A stretch of 43,793 nt of DNA from Clostridium psychrophilum (GCF_018861705.1 NZ_JAHLEC010000024.1:1-43793), one strand, 5' to 3'; counted from the first letter of the stretch, positions 24,131 to 33,770 are shown. Made by a program: numbers and translations. Notes: generated from the sequence alone by a model not told the origin.

Positions 24131-26725
24131 TTATGGTTTAGCATGTACTATGCTGCTCAAATTGCCATACACTCGTGTTTTACCAACATTTCGATATGAC
24201 CTAACTTTATAATAATAAGTTCTACCTTTTGCTAAACTTGAATTGGTATAATATGCATGTGAAGTTCTTGATAATATGCCATATTTTCCATTGCTTGAGC
24301 TAGCTCTATATACTTCATACCCGCTTGTTCCTGATACAGTTCTCCATGTTAGTTTTATACTTCTAGAACTAACTCGAGTGGCTTTCACAGTTGTTGGTGC
24401 TCCTGGTACTGGTCTCGCACCTAGTCCCGTTGTAAAACCACTGTACACTTTAAGTGTGCCAACCATCCTGTATGCTCTTACTTTATAATAATAAGTATTG
24501 TTTGTTGTAAGTCCAGTATTATTATAATTTGTAGACGATGTTGTACCTATTAGCGTATATTTTCCTTTACTAGTTCTCCAAACTTCATATCTGTTTGCTC
24601 CTTGCACTGCCTTGAAGCTAACATTTATACCGTTATAAGAAGATGATGCTACTTTTAGTGATGTTGGCACCGATGGTATTGGTTTCGAACCTAACCCGGT
24701 TGTAAAACCACTATACTCTTTAAGTGCACCAACCATCTTATATGCTCTAACTTTATAGTAATATTTACTATTTGGTATAAGTCCAGTATTATTATACTTT
24801 GTTGATGTTGTTGTACCTATTAATGTATAAATTCCTTTACTAGTTCTCCAAATCTCATATTTACTTGCTCCTTGTACTTTATTGAAGCTAACGTTAATAC
24901 TGTTGTATGAAGATGATGCCACTTTTAAGCTTGTTGGTATAGGTAATGCATTGACAGTTATAAATGATGTTTTTACAGCCTTAACCTCTGAACTACTAGC
25001 TCCATATAAATCTGTTGCTGCTCGTATAATTGCATTCGCAGCTCCTTTAAAATCTATATTGTAGTTAAAATAATTATATGCATCATAATAAATTTCAGCT
25101 GTCTTTTTCATGCCTATAGATTTGGCTATAAGGTAAGCGGCTTTATTGGGGATTCCACTGTTTGTATGCACTCCACCATAATCATCATCATAATCATCTG
25201 GTAGATTCTCATAACTATTTATATTGTCTGGTTGACCATAAAGAGTTGGATTTGCTAAACTTCTTAATGCATCCCCGGAAGTTTTAGGTGTATAAACATC
25301 TTGACCTATTACCCAGTCTGATGGATTAAATGTCCATGTACCATGATTTTTTACATTGTATTTATTATATGTCTTAATCAAAACGCCAAAAACATCAGAT
25401 ATTGATTCGTCAAGTGCTCCTGATTGATTATTGTAAGATAAGTCTCCATTTGCCTGCGTTACCCCATGAGTCATCTCATGTCCAACGATTCCAAGGTCTC
25501 CACTGAGATACGTAAACATCGATCCATCACCATCACCATACCACATAGTTGAATAACCATCCCAAAATGCATTGTTATACTTAGAACCTAAATGAGCTAC
25601 AGATCTTATTTCCATGCCTTTGCCGTCAATACTGTTACGATTAAATAAAGTTTTATAAAAATCATATACTGCTCCTGCATTATAATGTGCATCAACAAGT
25701 GCTTTATCTTTCTCTGATGTAAATTTACCATTAGAAGAAGTACCCTCGTATACTTTAGTTCCATCTCCATTATTTGCACTAAAAGTTGTTATATTATTAG
25801 AATTGAGCATTGGTTTAGTTAAATCTGTCATTAAATATGTTTTATTGTTTTCTAATTCTAAGTTTAATGACTTAGTTTTTCCATTAACGCCAGTACCTGT
25901 TCCTATAGCGGGAACATCTCCATACCTAATATTACTTTGCTTACTAATTACCTTTCCTGAACTTGTATCCACATAAACATCCCAATTTCCTATAATTGGA
26001 GTTGTATATTTTACATTTACTAAATATACCTCATAAACCTTTTTCCCAATAACCAAAAATGTTTTGTTTGCTGTTGGCTCTGAGCTAAGTTTAGCGGCTT
26101 GTCCTTTTAATAGCCCTTGTGAATTTTTAGAAGTTAAACTGTCCATTTTAGTGCATTCGCCTTTTGCAATCGAAATAGCTTCACTTGATGTTATCTTATT
26201 AATAAATGATTTTGCAAGGGACCTAACAGGAATCGCAGTTTTGAGAACTACATTTCCAGTGACTGAGGTTATAATACCCCCTTTATTAAAATGCACGGTT
26301 ATCTGTTTATCCTCAACTGGTAAACCTGATATATATTGATATAATTTTATGTGTGTAAATCCTGCATTGTCTACTATTATTTTTGCATCTTTAAAATCAC
26401 TAAAAATATTATTTAATCCAATAATTGTTTTGTTTTGATCTAAAAATGTTAACGCTTCTTTTACGCTTGGCGTTTTTGGGTCCGACAAAATACCTGATAT
26501 AAACAATTCGCCATTGCTTTCATTGTTTTCATCTACTTGAACATTACTTTTATTATATTTTTTTAAATTGTTTAAAAAATTATTATGTATAGAATTGCTT
26601 GTAACACTTATATTGGTAGCACTGCTTGTCGTTGCTGCAAAGCCTAAAGTTGAAGTGTTTAATAAAACCATTAACGTAGAGATTGTAACAGCTATAATTT
26701 TTTTTATAAATTTATTTTTTCTCAT
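24131..26725 (-). CDS. Secreted M4 (thermolysin-like) metalloprotease with three FN3-like modules
   Basis: 864 residues from the ATG at 26725 (AGGGAG six bases upstream); an extension to 26800 lacks a site. Signal peptide (1-30), FTP and PepSY propeptide (about 55-275), then the catalytic domain (about 290-595). Zinc ligands H416 and H420 in VGHEMTHGV with catalytic E417, third ligand E440 in LDESISD, and the later active-site His in GGVHTNSGIPN. Three FN3-like modules (about 600-864; SLKVASSSYN...YYYKVRAYRMVG) replace the usual C-terminus. Extracellular protein degradation with modules that may hold it at the cell surface (inference). The same module type ends the proteins at 19011 and 37119. 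Confidence 0.95.
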   Translation of the reverse strand: MRKNKFIKKIIAVTISTLMVLLNTSTLGFAATTSSATNISVTSNSIHNNFLNNLKKYNKSNVQVDENNESNGELFISGILSDPKTPSVKEALTFLDQNKTIIGLNNIFSDFKDAKIIVDNAGFTHIKLYQYISGLPVEDKQITVHFNKGGIITSVTGNVVLKTAIPVRSLAKSFINKITSSEAISIAKGECTKMDSLTSKNSQGLLKGQAAKLSSEPTANKTFLVIGKKVYEVYLVNVKYTTPIIGNWDVYVDTSSGKVISKQSNIRYGDVPAIGTGTGVNGKTKSLNLELENNKTYLMTDLTKPMLNSNNITTFSANNGDGTKVYEGTSSNGKFTSEKDKALVDAHYNAGAVYDFYKTLFNRNSIDGKGMEIRSVAHLGSKYNNAFWDGYSTMWYGDGDGSMFTYLSGDLGIVGHEMTHGVTQANGDLSYNNQSGALDESISDVFGVLIKTYNKYNVKNHGTWTFNPSDWVIGQDVYTPKTSGDALRSLANPTLYGQPDNINSYENLPDDYDDDYGGVHTNSGIPNKAAYLIAKSIGMKKTAEIYYDAYNYFNYNIDFKGAANAIIRAATDLYGASSSEVKAVKTSFITVNALPIPTSLKVASSSYNSINVSFNKVQGASKYEIWRTSKGIYTLIGTTTSTKYNNTGLIPNSKYYYKVRAYKMVGALKEYSGFTTGLGSKPIPSVPTSLKVASSSYNGINVSFKAVQGANRYEVWRTSKGKYTLIGTTSSTNYNNTGLTTNNTYYYKVRAYRMVGTLKVYSGFTTGLGARPVPGAPTTVKATRVSSRSIKLTWRTVSGTSGYEVYRASSSNGKYGILSRTSHAYYTNSSLAKGRTYYYKVRSYRNVGKTRVYGNLSSIVHAKP

Positions 26726-26890
26726 TTTTTCTCCCTTTAAACTAGAATAATAAATGCACTGTATACCATTATATACATTTTCTTTATAAAAATGATACAT
26801 TAATTGTTAAAAAATATATATTTTTTTCAGCCATAAAATCCAGTGTTAAATCTGGTATAATTGCACGCAAAAAAATAAAAGAGGAAATGA

Positions 26891-27946
26891 TTACGGTTCT
26901 ATGTTACTTACCTGTTTAGTATTTGAGGTTGGAATTGTAGAACTCTCTTCATCCGGTATATTCGTAGAATTTTTATCCTGGGAGTTTTCTGGATTTGTTA
27001 TTTTGTCAGAATCATGGTTTGTTATATCTACAACAGGTTCTTTTTTATCATCTTTTGTTGTCTCATCTAAATTCTTATTTGGGAATGTAATGGCTTTGCT
27101 CTCTGTAGATTTATTGCTGTCTTTTATTTCATTTTGCTTAGAAGTCAAAGTGCTATTATGTATATCTGTTTTCATCAAAATACTTTTAGAATTACTAACT
27201 ATTGAAGTTTCTTTAACCTGATTAGCATCTGAACTTAAATTTGTTAACTTAGTTAATCCTTTTAAAGGTTCTGTATTACTTACCTTATTAGAGGCTAAAT
27301 CCAAATTAGTTAACTTTGTTAATCCTTTTAATGCTTCTATATTGCTCATCTTATTAGTATCTAAATTCAAACTAGTAAGGTTAGTTAATCCTTTTAATGC
27401 CACTATATTACTTATTTGATTAGTGTTTAAATCCAACTTGCTCAAACTTTTCAATTTTTCTAATGGCTCGATGTTGCTTGTCTTATTAGTGTTTAAATTT
27501 AAATTAGTCAAATGAGTTAATCCTTCTAGAGGCTGCAAATTACTAATTTTATTAGTAGCTAAATTCAAATCAGTTATGTTAGTTAGTCCTTTTAATGGTG
27601 CTATGTTACTAATATTATTATCACTTAAATTCAGCGTAACTAAATTAGTGAGATTCTCAATTCCTGAAAGATTAGTAATATGTTTGTCTTGAGCATTTTG
27701 AAGACTCGTTATATTATCCACATCATCTTTTAAGATATCTCCAGTAGGACATTGTATTTTCTCCCTTATTAATTTTTCCAAATTCTTATCTGGGAATTTA
27801 ATAGCTGTACTATCTGTAACTAATACGCTAACTAATTGTCGTTTTGGTTTGCTGTTTGCAAAATTGCAATAAACAATGCCAATGCCTAATAAAGAGATGA
27901 CAAAAACATATAGCAATTTAATTTTCATATAAAAAATATTTTTCAT
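26891..27946 (-). CDS. Exported leucine-rich-repeat (internalin-like) protein
   Basis: 351 residues from the ATG at 27946 (GGGGGATTAAGAAT upstream). Signal anchor (about 5-27). A cap beginning IKFPDKNLEKLIREKIQ leads into about seven 22-residue LRRs of the type ISNIAPLKGLTNITDLNL (about 95-255), as in internalins and SDS22. The last 110 residues are a degraded echo of the start: AITFPNKNLDE, DKITNPENSQDKN and a final VSNIEP repeat the cap and LRR wording but with the leucines lost. No LPXTG is visible, so attachment is unclear. Probably a protein-binding surface protein. It is upstream of and possibly co-transcribed with the M4 protease, 165 bases apart. Confidence 0.88.
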   Translation of the reverse strand: MKNIFYMKIKLLYVFVISLLGIGIVYCNFANSKPKRQLVSVLVTDSTAIKFPDKNLEKLIREKIQCPTGDILKDDVDNITSLQNAQDKHITNLSGIENLTNLVTLNLSDNNISNIAPLKGLTNITDLNLATNKISNLQPLEGLTHLTNLNLNTNKTSNIEPLEKLKSLSKLDLNTNQISNIVALKGLTNLTSLNLDTNKMSNIEALKGLTKLTNLDLASNKVSNTEPLKGLTKLTNLSSDANQVKETSIVSNSKSILMKTDIHNSTLTSKQNEIKDSNKSTESKAITFPNKNLDETTKDDKKEPVVDITNHDSDKITNPENSQDKNSTNIPDEESSTIPTSNTKQVSNIEP

Positions 27947-28076
27947 ATTCTTAATCCCCCATTTGTTGTAATAATTAAACTTTAACAATATACTCAATTT
28001 AAAAAAATCATTTAGCAATTGAGGGAATTATATTATTAAATTATTTTCTGAGTCGCCACAAAATTTTAAAGAATTA

Positions 28077-29531
28077 TTAATAAACATCTGAGAGTTCCAC
28101 TCGTATGCTTTCATCTTGACCTTTTACTTTATTACTATGTACAATATTTTCTTCATGTATTTTTCCTGATGGAACTGTAAAAGTAAACTTACTTCCTTTT
28201 CCAAATGTACTTTGTGCATATATTCTTCCACCTTGTAATTCTACAATCGATTTAACTAAACTTAAACCAATGCCAGTACCTTCTGCATTCCTCGATAATG
28301 ATTTATCAACTTGTTTAAATCTATCAAATATTGTACTCAAGTTTTTTTCTTCAATACCAATACCATTGTCACTTACTGATATTTCAACAAATTCATTTTT
28401 ATCCTTAATATCAACAAATATTTCGTTACCTTCATCTGAAAATTTTATAGCATTTGATAAAAGGTTTAATACTATTCTCTCTATGATTTCTGGATCACAA
28501 TCAATATATTTTTCTTCTACATCCGTATCAAAAACAATGTTTAACCCCTTACATTCAGTAAAAGAAGTTACAGACATAACAATGTCTTCCACAACTTCAA
28601 CTATATTATTAGTAGACAAATTCAATTTAAAGAACCCTGCCTGAATTTTTGATGAATCAACTATATTATTAATAAGTTTTGATAATCTATATGAATTAAC
28701 CTTCATCGAGTCTAGGTATTTAATAAATGTATCACGTTTTGCGTCTAATGACCCATTATTGCAATACAGCTGAAATAACTGAATCGCAGAAAAGATTACA
28801 TTTAATGGTGTTTTAAGTTCATGTGAAATGTTTGCAATAAACTCTTCGTGTGAAATCAGTACACCCTGTAACTGTTTGTTGACTTGATTTTTTTTCTCAA
28901 CTTCTTCGAACATATAATTATAAATATATTTAATAAATATTAAGTTTCCTGCAATTAGTAAAAATCCTAAAAAAGCAAGCAAACATCGCTGAATTATTTG
29001 AGTATGTGCAACTTTATTTCGCGAACTATTTACTTCTAAATTAATTTTATTCATTAAAATATTATCAGTTGCCCTAAATTTATCAACTAAATTTTTACCT
29101 TGATTTAAATTTAATTTTGCCTGACTTGATTTACCACTTGCGACTAATATTATTTGTTGATTATAAAAACTTTGAATGGATTTCATTTCGGAAATAAGTT
29201 GATTAGTAAGACCCGTTTCCAAATTCGTATCTTTCAAATTATCTAATGAATTGTAATATCCTGGTATTTGTTTGCTCCCCAAATAATAAGGTTCTAAAAA
29301 TTCTTTATTATCAGATATAATATATGCTCTTATACCTGTTTCCTGATTTATTAGTGATGTTAAAATCTCCGTTGAAAATATTTTTGCTGGGAGTATTTTT
29401 TTTATAACAAAATCTGATTCTGTGCATACCTTATTCATGCTATATATACTAAACAATACTATAACTAATGATAAACAAGCAATTGAAATATAACCAAATA
29501 TCATAGTTCGTCTACTTCTACTTTTTGCCAT
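28077..29531 (-). CDS. CHASE3-domain membrane histidine kinase
   Basis: 484 residues from the ATG at 29531; an in-frame GTG at 29546 is the alternative. TM1 (about 10-28), an extracellular CHASE3 sensor (about 35-180, with NQETGIRAYIISDNKEFLEPY) and TM2 (about 185-210) precede HisKA with H237 in NISHELKTP. HATPase_c has NLLSNAIKF, DNGIGIEEKN and GTGIGLSLVKS. No response regulator is adjacent. The core is nearly the same as in the PAS kinase at 1027-2643. It lies 18 bases downstream of a 44-codon ORF, and a Spo0A-box-like sequence (29718-29726) is upstream of that ORF. A Spo0A-feeding sporulation kinase is plausible but inferred. Confidence 0.93.
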   Translation of the reverse strand: MAKSRSRRTMIFGYISIACLSLVIVLFSIYSMNKVCTESDFVIKKILPAKIFSTEILTSLINQETGIRAYIISDNKEFLEPYYLGSKQIPGYYNSLDNLKDTNLETGLTNQLISEMKSIQSFYNQQIILVASGKSSQAKLNLNQGKNLVDKFRATDNILMNKINLEVNSSRNKVAHTQIIQRCLLAFLGFLLIAGNLIFIKYIYNYMFEEVEKKNQVNKQLQGVLISHEEFIANISHELKTPLNVIFSAIQLFQLYCNNGSLDAKRDTFIKYLDSMKVNSYRLSKLINNIVDSSKIQAGFFKLNLSTNNIVEVVEDIVMSVTSFTECKGLNIVFDTDVEEKYIDCDPEIIERIVLNLLSNAIKFSDEGNEIFVDIKDKNEFVEISVSDNGIGIEEKNLSTIFDRFKQVDKSLSRNAEGTGIGLSLVKSIVELQGGRIYAQSTFGKGSKFTFTVPSGKIHEENIVHSNKVKGQDESIRVELSDVY

Positions 29532-29549
29532 AACACTTATCCCCACTTT

Positions 29550-29684
29550 TCAAAAGTTCTTTCCACAAACGACTATTCTTTTTCCACTTTTTATTAAGTT
29601 ACTTTTATCTATTCCAACTATAACTTTTATTTTTCTTATGTTGTTAAAGTCTCTGTCATATACACTTGCACTAACGACGTTCAT
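29550..29684 (-). CDS. Small ORF (44 aa) upstream of the CHASE3 kinase
   Basis: Starts ATG at 29684 with AAGGGG eight bases upstream and encodes MNVVSASVYDRDFNNIRKIK then a basic, beta-prone tail ending VVCGKNF. Codons are ordinary for this genome. It ends 18 bases before the kinase ATG and the ribosome binding site of the kinase lies right after its stop, so the two would be translated from one message. Function unknown; it could be a kinase modulator or simply a leader peptide. I do not recognise the family. Confidence 0.55.
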   Translation of the reverse strand: MNVVSASVYDRDFNNIRKIKVIVGIDKSNLIKSGKRIVVCGKNF

Positions 29685-29717
29685 AAAATACCCCTTATTT
29701 ACTTTCTTTTTAAAGTA

Positions 29718-29726
29718 TTCGACAAG
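29718..29726 (-). promoter_or_regulatory. Spo0A-box-like site
   Basis: On the minus strand CTTGTCGAA contains TGTCGAA, the core of the Spo0A box (consensus TTTGTCRAA). It lies 34-42 bases upstream of the small ORF that precedes the CHASE3 kinase. A single 7-base core can occur by chance. Confidence 0.4.
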
Positions 29727-29761
29727 TTTCTCTTATATCCTTTAAAATGTTACAAAAATAA

Positions 29762-29782
29762 AAAAGTGCTGTTTGCACTTTT
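29762..29782. terminator. Terminator after sigK
   Basis: Arms AAAAGTGC / GCACTTTT with a 5-base loop, followed on the minus strand by a T-rich run. It separates sigK from the small ORF and kinase. Confidence 0.8.
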
Positions 29783-29825
29783 CAATTATTCTAATTCATT
29801 ATATGTATACCTACGTATACGAATT

Positions 29826-30518
29826 TTAACGATTTAATTCCTTATTAAGTTTCTTTAATACCCTCTTTTCAATTCTAGATACATAAGACCTTGAAATCCC
29901 AAGTATTACTGCAATCTCTCTTTGAGTTCGAGGATTACCATCAACTAGACCATAACGCATTTGGATTACTATTTTCTCTCTATCTAGTAAAGATGCATTT
30001 ATTTTATCATAAAGTGTTTTGATTTGTATTTTAGTTTCTACCATATCAACAACAGAATCATCATCACTACTTAATACATCTATAAGAGATATTTCTTTGC
30101 CTTCTTTGTCAGTACCAATAGGGTCCTGAAGATAAATTTCTCCTTTTGTTTTCTTATTATTTCGAATAAGCATAAGTATTTCGTTTTCTATACACCTTGC
30201 AGCATAGGTAGCAAGTCTTGTTCCCTTATTAATATTAAATGAATCTATTCCTTTAATAAGACCCACAGTTCCGATAGATATAAGATCATCTACATCCTTT
30301 CCTGGGTATGAATATTTTTTTACTATATGCGCAACTAGTCTCAAATTTCGTTCAACTAATACGCCTTTTGCAAGTAAGTCCCCTTCTTTCAATTTTATCA
30401 AATAGGATTTTTCTTCTTCTTCGCTAAGTGGTTGAGGGAATGAATTATTCCCAGTTATATAAGCTGTCAAAAATGTAACATTCCCAATCATATTCAATAA
30501 ACAATTTATGAAAAACAC
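29826..30518 (-). CDS. sigK: Sporulation sigma factor SigK (pro-sigma-K)
   Basis: 230 residues. The start is GTG at 30518, with AGGAGG seven bases upstream. The hydrophobic N-terminal stretch (about 1-20) matches the removable pro-sequence. Diagnostic sigma-K wording follows: FPQPLSEEEEKSYL, NLRLVAHIVKKY, DLISIGTVGLIKGIDSF, LATYAARCIENEILM and the region 4.2 helix-turn-helix TQREIAVILGISRSYVSRIEKR. It directs late mother-cell transcription (spore coat and lysis) in endospore formers; in some clostridia it also acts early. The gene is uninterrupted, with no skin-type insertion inside it. Divergent from an NlpC/P60 hydrolase gene. Confidence 0.96.
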   Translation of the reverse strand: MFFINCLLNMIGNVTFLTAYITGNNSFPQPLSEEEEKSYLIKLKEGDLLAKGVLVERNLRLVAHIVKKYSYPGKDVDDLISIGTVGLIKGIDSFNINKGTRLATYAARCIENEILMLIRNNKKTKGEIYLQDPIGTDKEGKEISLIDVLSSDDDSVVDMVETKIQIKTLYDKINASLLDREKIVIQMRYGLVDGNPRTQREIAVILGISRSYVSRIEKRVLKKLNKELNR

Positions 30519-30838
30519 AGGTATTCCTCCTAATAATGCTTCTTAATATAATATGATTTATTTCATTAATAGTGCCTGTATAAGGAAAATATATATAATT
30601 ATTTTTTTATTTATTCATTCTATTTATTCATTCTATTTAATTTATTTCTAATAGTTAATTATAAATAACTATATTTTGAATATTTTTTTTGGAAATTGTC
30701 TATAATTTAAATACACCAACGCATTATCGAGTTGGAAAAATATTGAATTGATTTTATCTAAATTAATTTTTAAGGAAATTTTGCTTGTTTATTATTGCTT
30801 TATCAATACTTACTAGTAGGCACAAGGAGGAGGAAATA
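30519..30838. other. 320-bp divergent promoter region of sigK and NlpC/P60 gene
   Basis: Very AT-rich. CATATTAT on the minus strand near 30550-30557 is a partial match to a sigma-E -10, but I find no convincing -35 at the right distance. TATAAT near 30701 could serve the plus gene. No ORF with a ribosome binding site. Confidence 0.45.
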
Positions 30839-31489
30839 ATGATTAACTTTAAGAGTTTTCAATCTATTTTTTTAACATCAGTATTAGTAATCACTATATC
30901 AGCAACTGCATCACTTAATTTATTTGCAGCAACATTAGAAACTTTTACCTATACTGTAAAAAGTGGAGATTGTTTATCCGTAATAGCTCAAGACAATGGA
31001 GAATCATTGTATACATTAAGAAAAGCTAATAATAAATGGAATGATTCTATTTCTATTGGTGAAACTCTTAATATTTCAAAACCAAGCAGTCCTACTGTGA
31101 ATCAAACGAAAGAAAATAAGGACACTGTAGTTACAGCTAAACTTTCTTCTAATTCAGTTTTAGCATATGCATCAAAGTTTCTAGGCATCCCTTATGTATG
31201 GGGTGGGACAACCCCTTCAGGTGGTTTTGACTGTTCAGGATTTACAAAATATGTATTTGCACGTTTTGGCATAAACCTACCAAGAGTTTCCGAGGATCAG
31301 CAAAATGTAGGAACACTTATATCTAGATCTGATCTTCAGCCAGGAGATTTAGTGTTTTTCGGAACACCTGCTCATCATGTAGGAATATATGTTGGAAACG
31401 GTAAAATGATAAATGCACCTCACACAGGAGCTGTGATTAGAATTCAGAATCTAAACAGTGATTTTACATATGGTCGCAGAGTTAATTAG
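30839..31489 (+). CDS. Secreted LysM + NlpC/P60 peptidoglycan endopeptidase
   Basis: 217 residues from the ATG at 30839, which has AAGGAGGAGG six bases upstream. Signal peptide (about 1-31), one LysM domain (about 35-80; FTYTVKSGDCLSVIAQDN) for wall binding, a linker, and an NlpC/P60 domain (about 103-217). Active-site C122 in GGFDCSGFTKY and H170 in PAHHVGIYVG are present; H185 in INAPHTG is the likely third residue. Such enzymes cut D-Glu-to-diamino-acid bonds in the stem peptide. It is divergent from sigK, so a role in sporulation or germination is possible but unproven. Followed by its own terminator. Confidence 0.95.
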   Translation: MINFKSFQSIFLTSVLVITISATASLNLFAATLETFTYTVKSGDCLSVIAQDNGESLYTLRKANNKWNDSISIGETLNISKPSSPTVNQTKENKDTVVTAKLSSNSVLAYASKFLGIPYVWGGTTPSGGFDCSGFTKYVFARFGINLPRVSEDQQNVGTLISRSDLQPGDLVFFGTPAHHVGIYVGNGKMINAPHTGAVIRIQNLNSDFTYGRRVN

Positions 31490-31490
31490 G

Positions 31491-31519
31491 AAAGGAAAAA
31501 TCGAATGCATTTTTCCTTT
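31491..31519 (+). terminator. Terminator after the NlpC/P60 gene
   Basis: Perfect 11-base arms (AAAGGAAAAAT / ATTTTTCCTTT) with a 7-base loop and T-rich tail, immediately after the stop. Confidence 0.85.
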
Positions 31520-31616
31520 TTCCTTTTTCTCCTCATCAAATAAAAAATTTAGTTAGTTTTCCACACTTATTAATATAAAATTTTAAATATTGTATTTTTG
31601 TAAAGGAGAACAGTAT

Positions 31617-33746
31617 ATGGAAGGAACAAAAAATAAGAAGAAAATTAAACGCACACATAAAATCACTAAAATTGTTATAGGAATTATATTTTTAGGAATT
31701 ATAATCGGTTCAGGTACAATTTTTACAATAATTCAAGCGTCACCACCTTTAGATACCAAACAAATATTAGCTTTAAACCAAACCTCTATAATTTATGATG
31801 ATAAAGGAAACCAAATGGACAACATTATTAGCACAAATGAAAGCGGTCAGGTTGTAATGAGAACCAATGTGTCGTTAAATAACACATCTAAATATCTAGG
31901 TGAAGCTTTCATAGCTATCGAGGATGAACGTTTCTATAAACATGGAGGCGTAGATCTTAAAGGAATTACTAGGGCAGTACTTATGGATGTTAAAAATAAA
32001 CTTCTTAATAGCGACAAAGGTACTCAAGGGGCATCCACTATAACTCAACAGCTTATAAAAAATCGGATGTTCCTAGATGATTCATTAAACAATAGACTTG
32101 ATTATAAAAGAAAAATACAAGAAGCTTATCTTTCTATAGACCTGGAGAAATCTATGTCAAAGGATAATATACTAGACGCTTACATGAACACTATTTTTTT
32201 AGGTGGTAATGCTTATGGTGTGGAAGCCGCAGCATACCAGTATTTTAACAAAACCTCAAAAAATTTAACTTTAGTAGAAAGTGCCTTTATCGCAGGTATG
32301 GCTCAAAGTCCTTCTGGATCTTATCCCTTTACAACTTACAATGAAAAAGATCCAAGTGTTTATATTAATAAAACTAAATTAGTATTATATAATATGTATA
32401 AAACTAATTCAATTTCAAAAGAAGAGTATGACAATGCAATCAGTAGTATAAAAATCAATAAAATTGTATTCACAAGACCTAACGAAGATTTAAATAAATA
32501 TAACTATGAATCATTTTCAAGCCCCGTTGTTAAACAAATTAAGACTGATTTAATGGCCAAATATAATTATAGTAATTCACAAGTTACATCTTTATTAATT
32601 AATGGTGGATTAAAAATATATACAACTATGAATAAAGATCTTCAAACTAAATCTCAAAAAATAGTGGATACTGACCCAGTCTTTAAAAAAGTTAAAAATA
32701 CAAGTAGTAAAAATATTCAGTCCTCTGCAGTGATTTTTGATTACCACAATGGGCAAGTTAAAGCCATTATAGGTGGAAGAGGAGATGAGCCAGCTCAATC
32801 CTATAATAGAGCAGTTGATATCAAAAGTTTTCCAAGATCAACTGGTTCAAGCATTAAGCCTTTAACAGTATATGCTGCTGCAATTGACTCTAAAAAAGCT
32901 TCAGCGAGTACCGTAATAGATGACTCACCTCTATCTGCAAAAATAGCCAATAAATATAAAACTAATGGAGCTTCCTATAATCCAACTGATGATAATAAAG
33001 CTATGGGACCAATTACAATAGGTTCTGCTATAAAAACATCTCAAAATCTAGTTGCTGTTAAACTTGAGGATCAAATAGGTGTAGCCACAGGATATACTTA
33101 TGCTAAAAAGTTTGGCCTAAGTGTTACAAGCGCCGATAAGAATATTGCTACCATGGCACTTGGACAGTTTTATGGTGGTGAAACTCCACTGCTAATGGCA
33201 GCCGCCTATGGAGTTTTTGGAAACTCTGGTATGTATTCAAGCCCTAGACTATATACCAAGGTTGTAGACAAAACTGGGAAAGTATTATTAGAAACCAAAT
33301 ATACAACTAAAAAAACACTTAGTCCCCTAAGCGCTTACACAATGTATGATTTATTAAAGGGTCCGGTAAGTTCTGGTGGTACAGGTACCAATGCCAAATA
33401 TGGCACTATGCCAATTGCAGGCAAAACAGGAACTACTACTAATTTAAAAGATTTATGGTTTTGTGGTTTAAGCCCTTATTATTCAGCTGCTGTTTGGATA
33501 GGAAATGATGATAATAAAAAGTTTTACAATTTAAGCAGTAATGATGCTGCTTTAATTTGGGGAAAATTAATGAAGGAAGCAAATGCTAACCTTCCTGTAA
33601 AAGATATCACACCGCCAGCTGGAGCTAAATCATTATTAGATACTTCCAAAGATAAGAAAAAAGTCATTAAAACAAAGGATAAAGTCGTTAAAGTTACACC
33701 AAATATAAATTCTATATTAAATGACGTTAAAAAATTTTTTAAGTAA
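31617..33746 (+). CDS. Class A penicillin-binding protein (PBP1-type)
   Basis: 709 residues from the ATG at 31617 (AAAGGAGAA upstream). One membrane anchor (about 17-40). The GT51 glycosyltransferase domain has catalytic E102 in IEDERFYKHGG and QGASTITQQLIKN. The transpeptidase domain has the S411-x-x-K414 motif (STGSSIKP) and KTGTT. It polymerises lipid II glycan and cross-links the peptides outside the membrane. The Lys-rich tail (about 675-709) has no PASTA or FN3 domain. It lies between two sporulation-linked genes, as does pbpF-like or spore PBP genes elsewhere, but its expression class is unknown. Confidence 0.95.
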   Translation: MEGTKNKKKIKRTHKITKIVIGIIFLGIIIGSGTIFTIIQASPPLDTKQILALNQTSIIYDDKGNQMDNIISTNESGQVVMRTNVSLNNTSKYLGEAFIAIEDERFYKHGGVDLKGITRAVLMDVKNKLLNSDKGTQGASTITQQLIKNRMFLDDSLNNRLDYKRKIQEAYLSIDLEKSMSKDNILDAYMNTIFLGGNAYGVEAAAYQYFNKTSKNLTLVESAFIAGMAQSPSGSYPFTTYNEKDPSVYINKTKLVLYNMYKTNSISKEEYDNAISSIKINKIVFTRPNEDLNKYNYESFSSPVVKQIKTDLMAKYNYSNSQVTSLLINGGLKIYTTMNKDLQTKSQKIVDTDPVFKKVKNTSSKNIQSSAVIFDYHNGQVKAIIGGRGDEPAQSYNRAVDIKSFPRSTGSSIKPLTVYAAAIDSKKASASTVIDDSPLSAKIANKYKTNGASYNPTDDNKAMGPITIGSAIKTSQNLVAVKLEDQIGVATGYTYAKKFGLSVTSADKNIATMALGQFYGGETPLLMAAAYGVFGNSGMYSSPRLYTKVVDKTGKVLLETKYTTKKTLSPLSAYTMYDLLKGPVSSGGTGTNAKYGTMPIAGKTGTTTNLKDLWFCGLSPYYSAAVWIGNDDNKKFYNLSSNDAALIWGKLMKEANANLPVKDITPPAGAKSLLDTSKDKKKVIKTKDKVVKVTPNINSILNDVKKFFK

Positions 33747-33770
33747 CATTATAAACTAATTAAATAAGTA

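Noticed and set aside
26870-26900. GAGGAAATGATT as a further copy of the dispersed repeat
   Set aside because: Only a short word matches and there is no flanking hairpin or CCC/CTCC module.
29826-30518. skin-type interruption of sigK
   Set aside because: The reading frame is continuous through all sigma regions and no recombinase gene is present.
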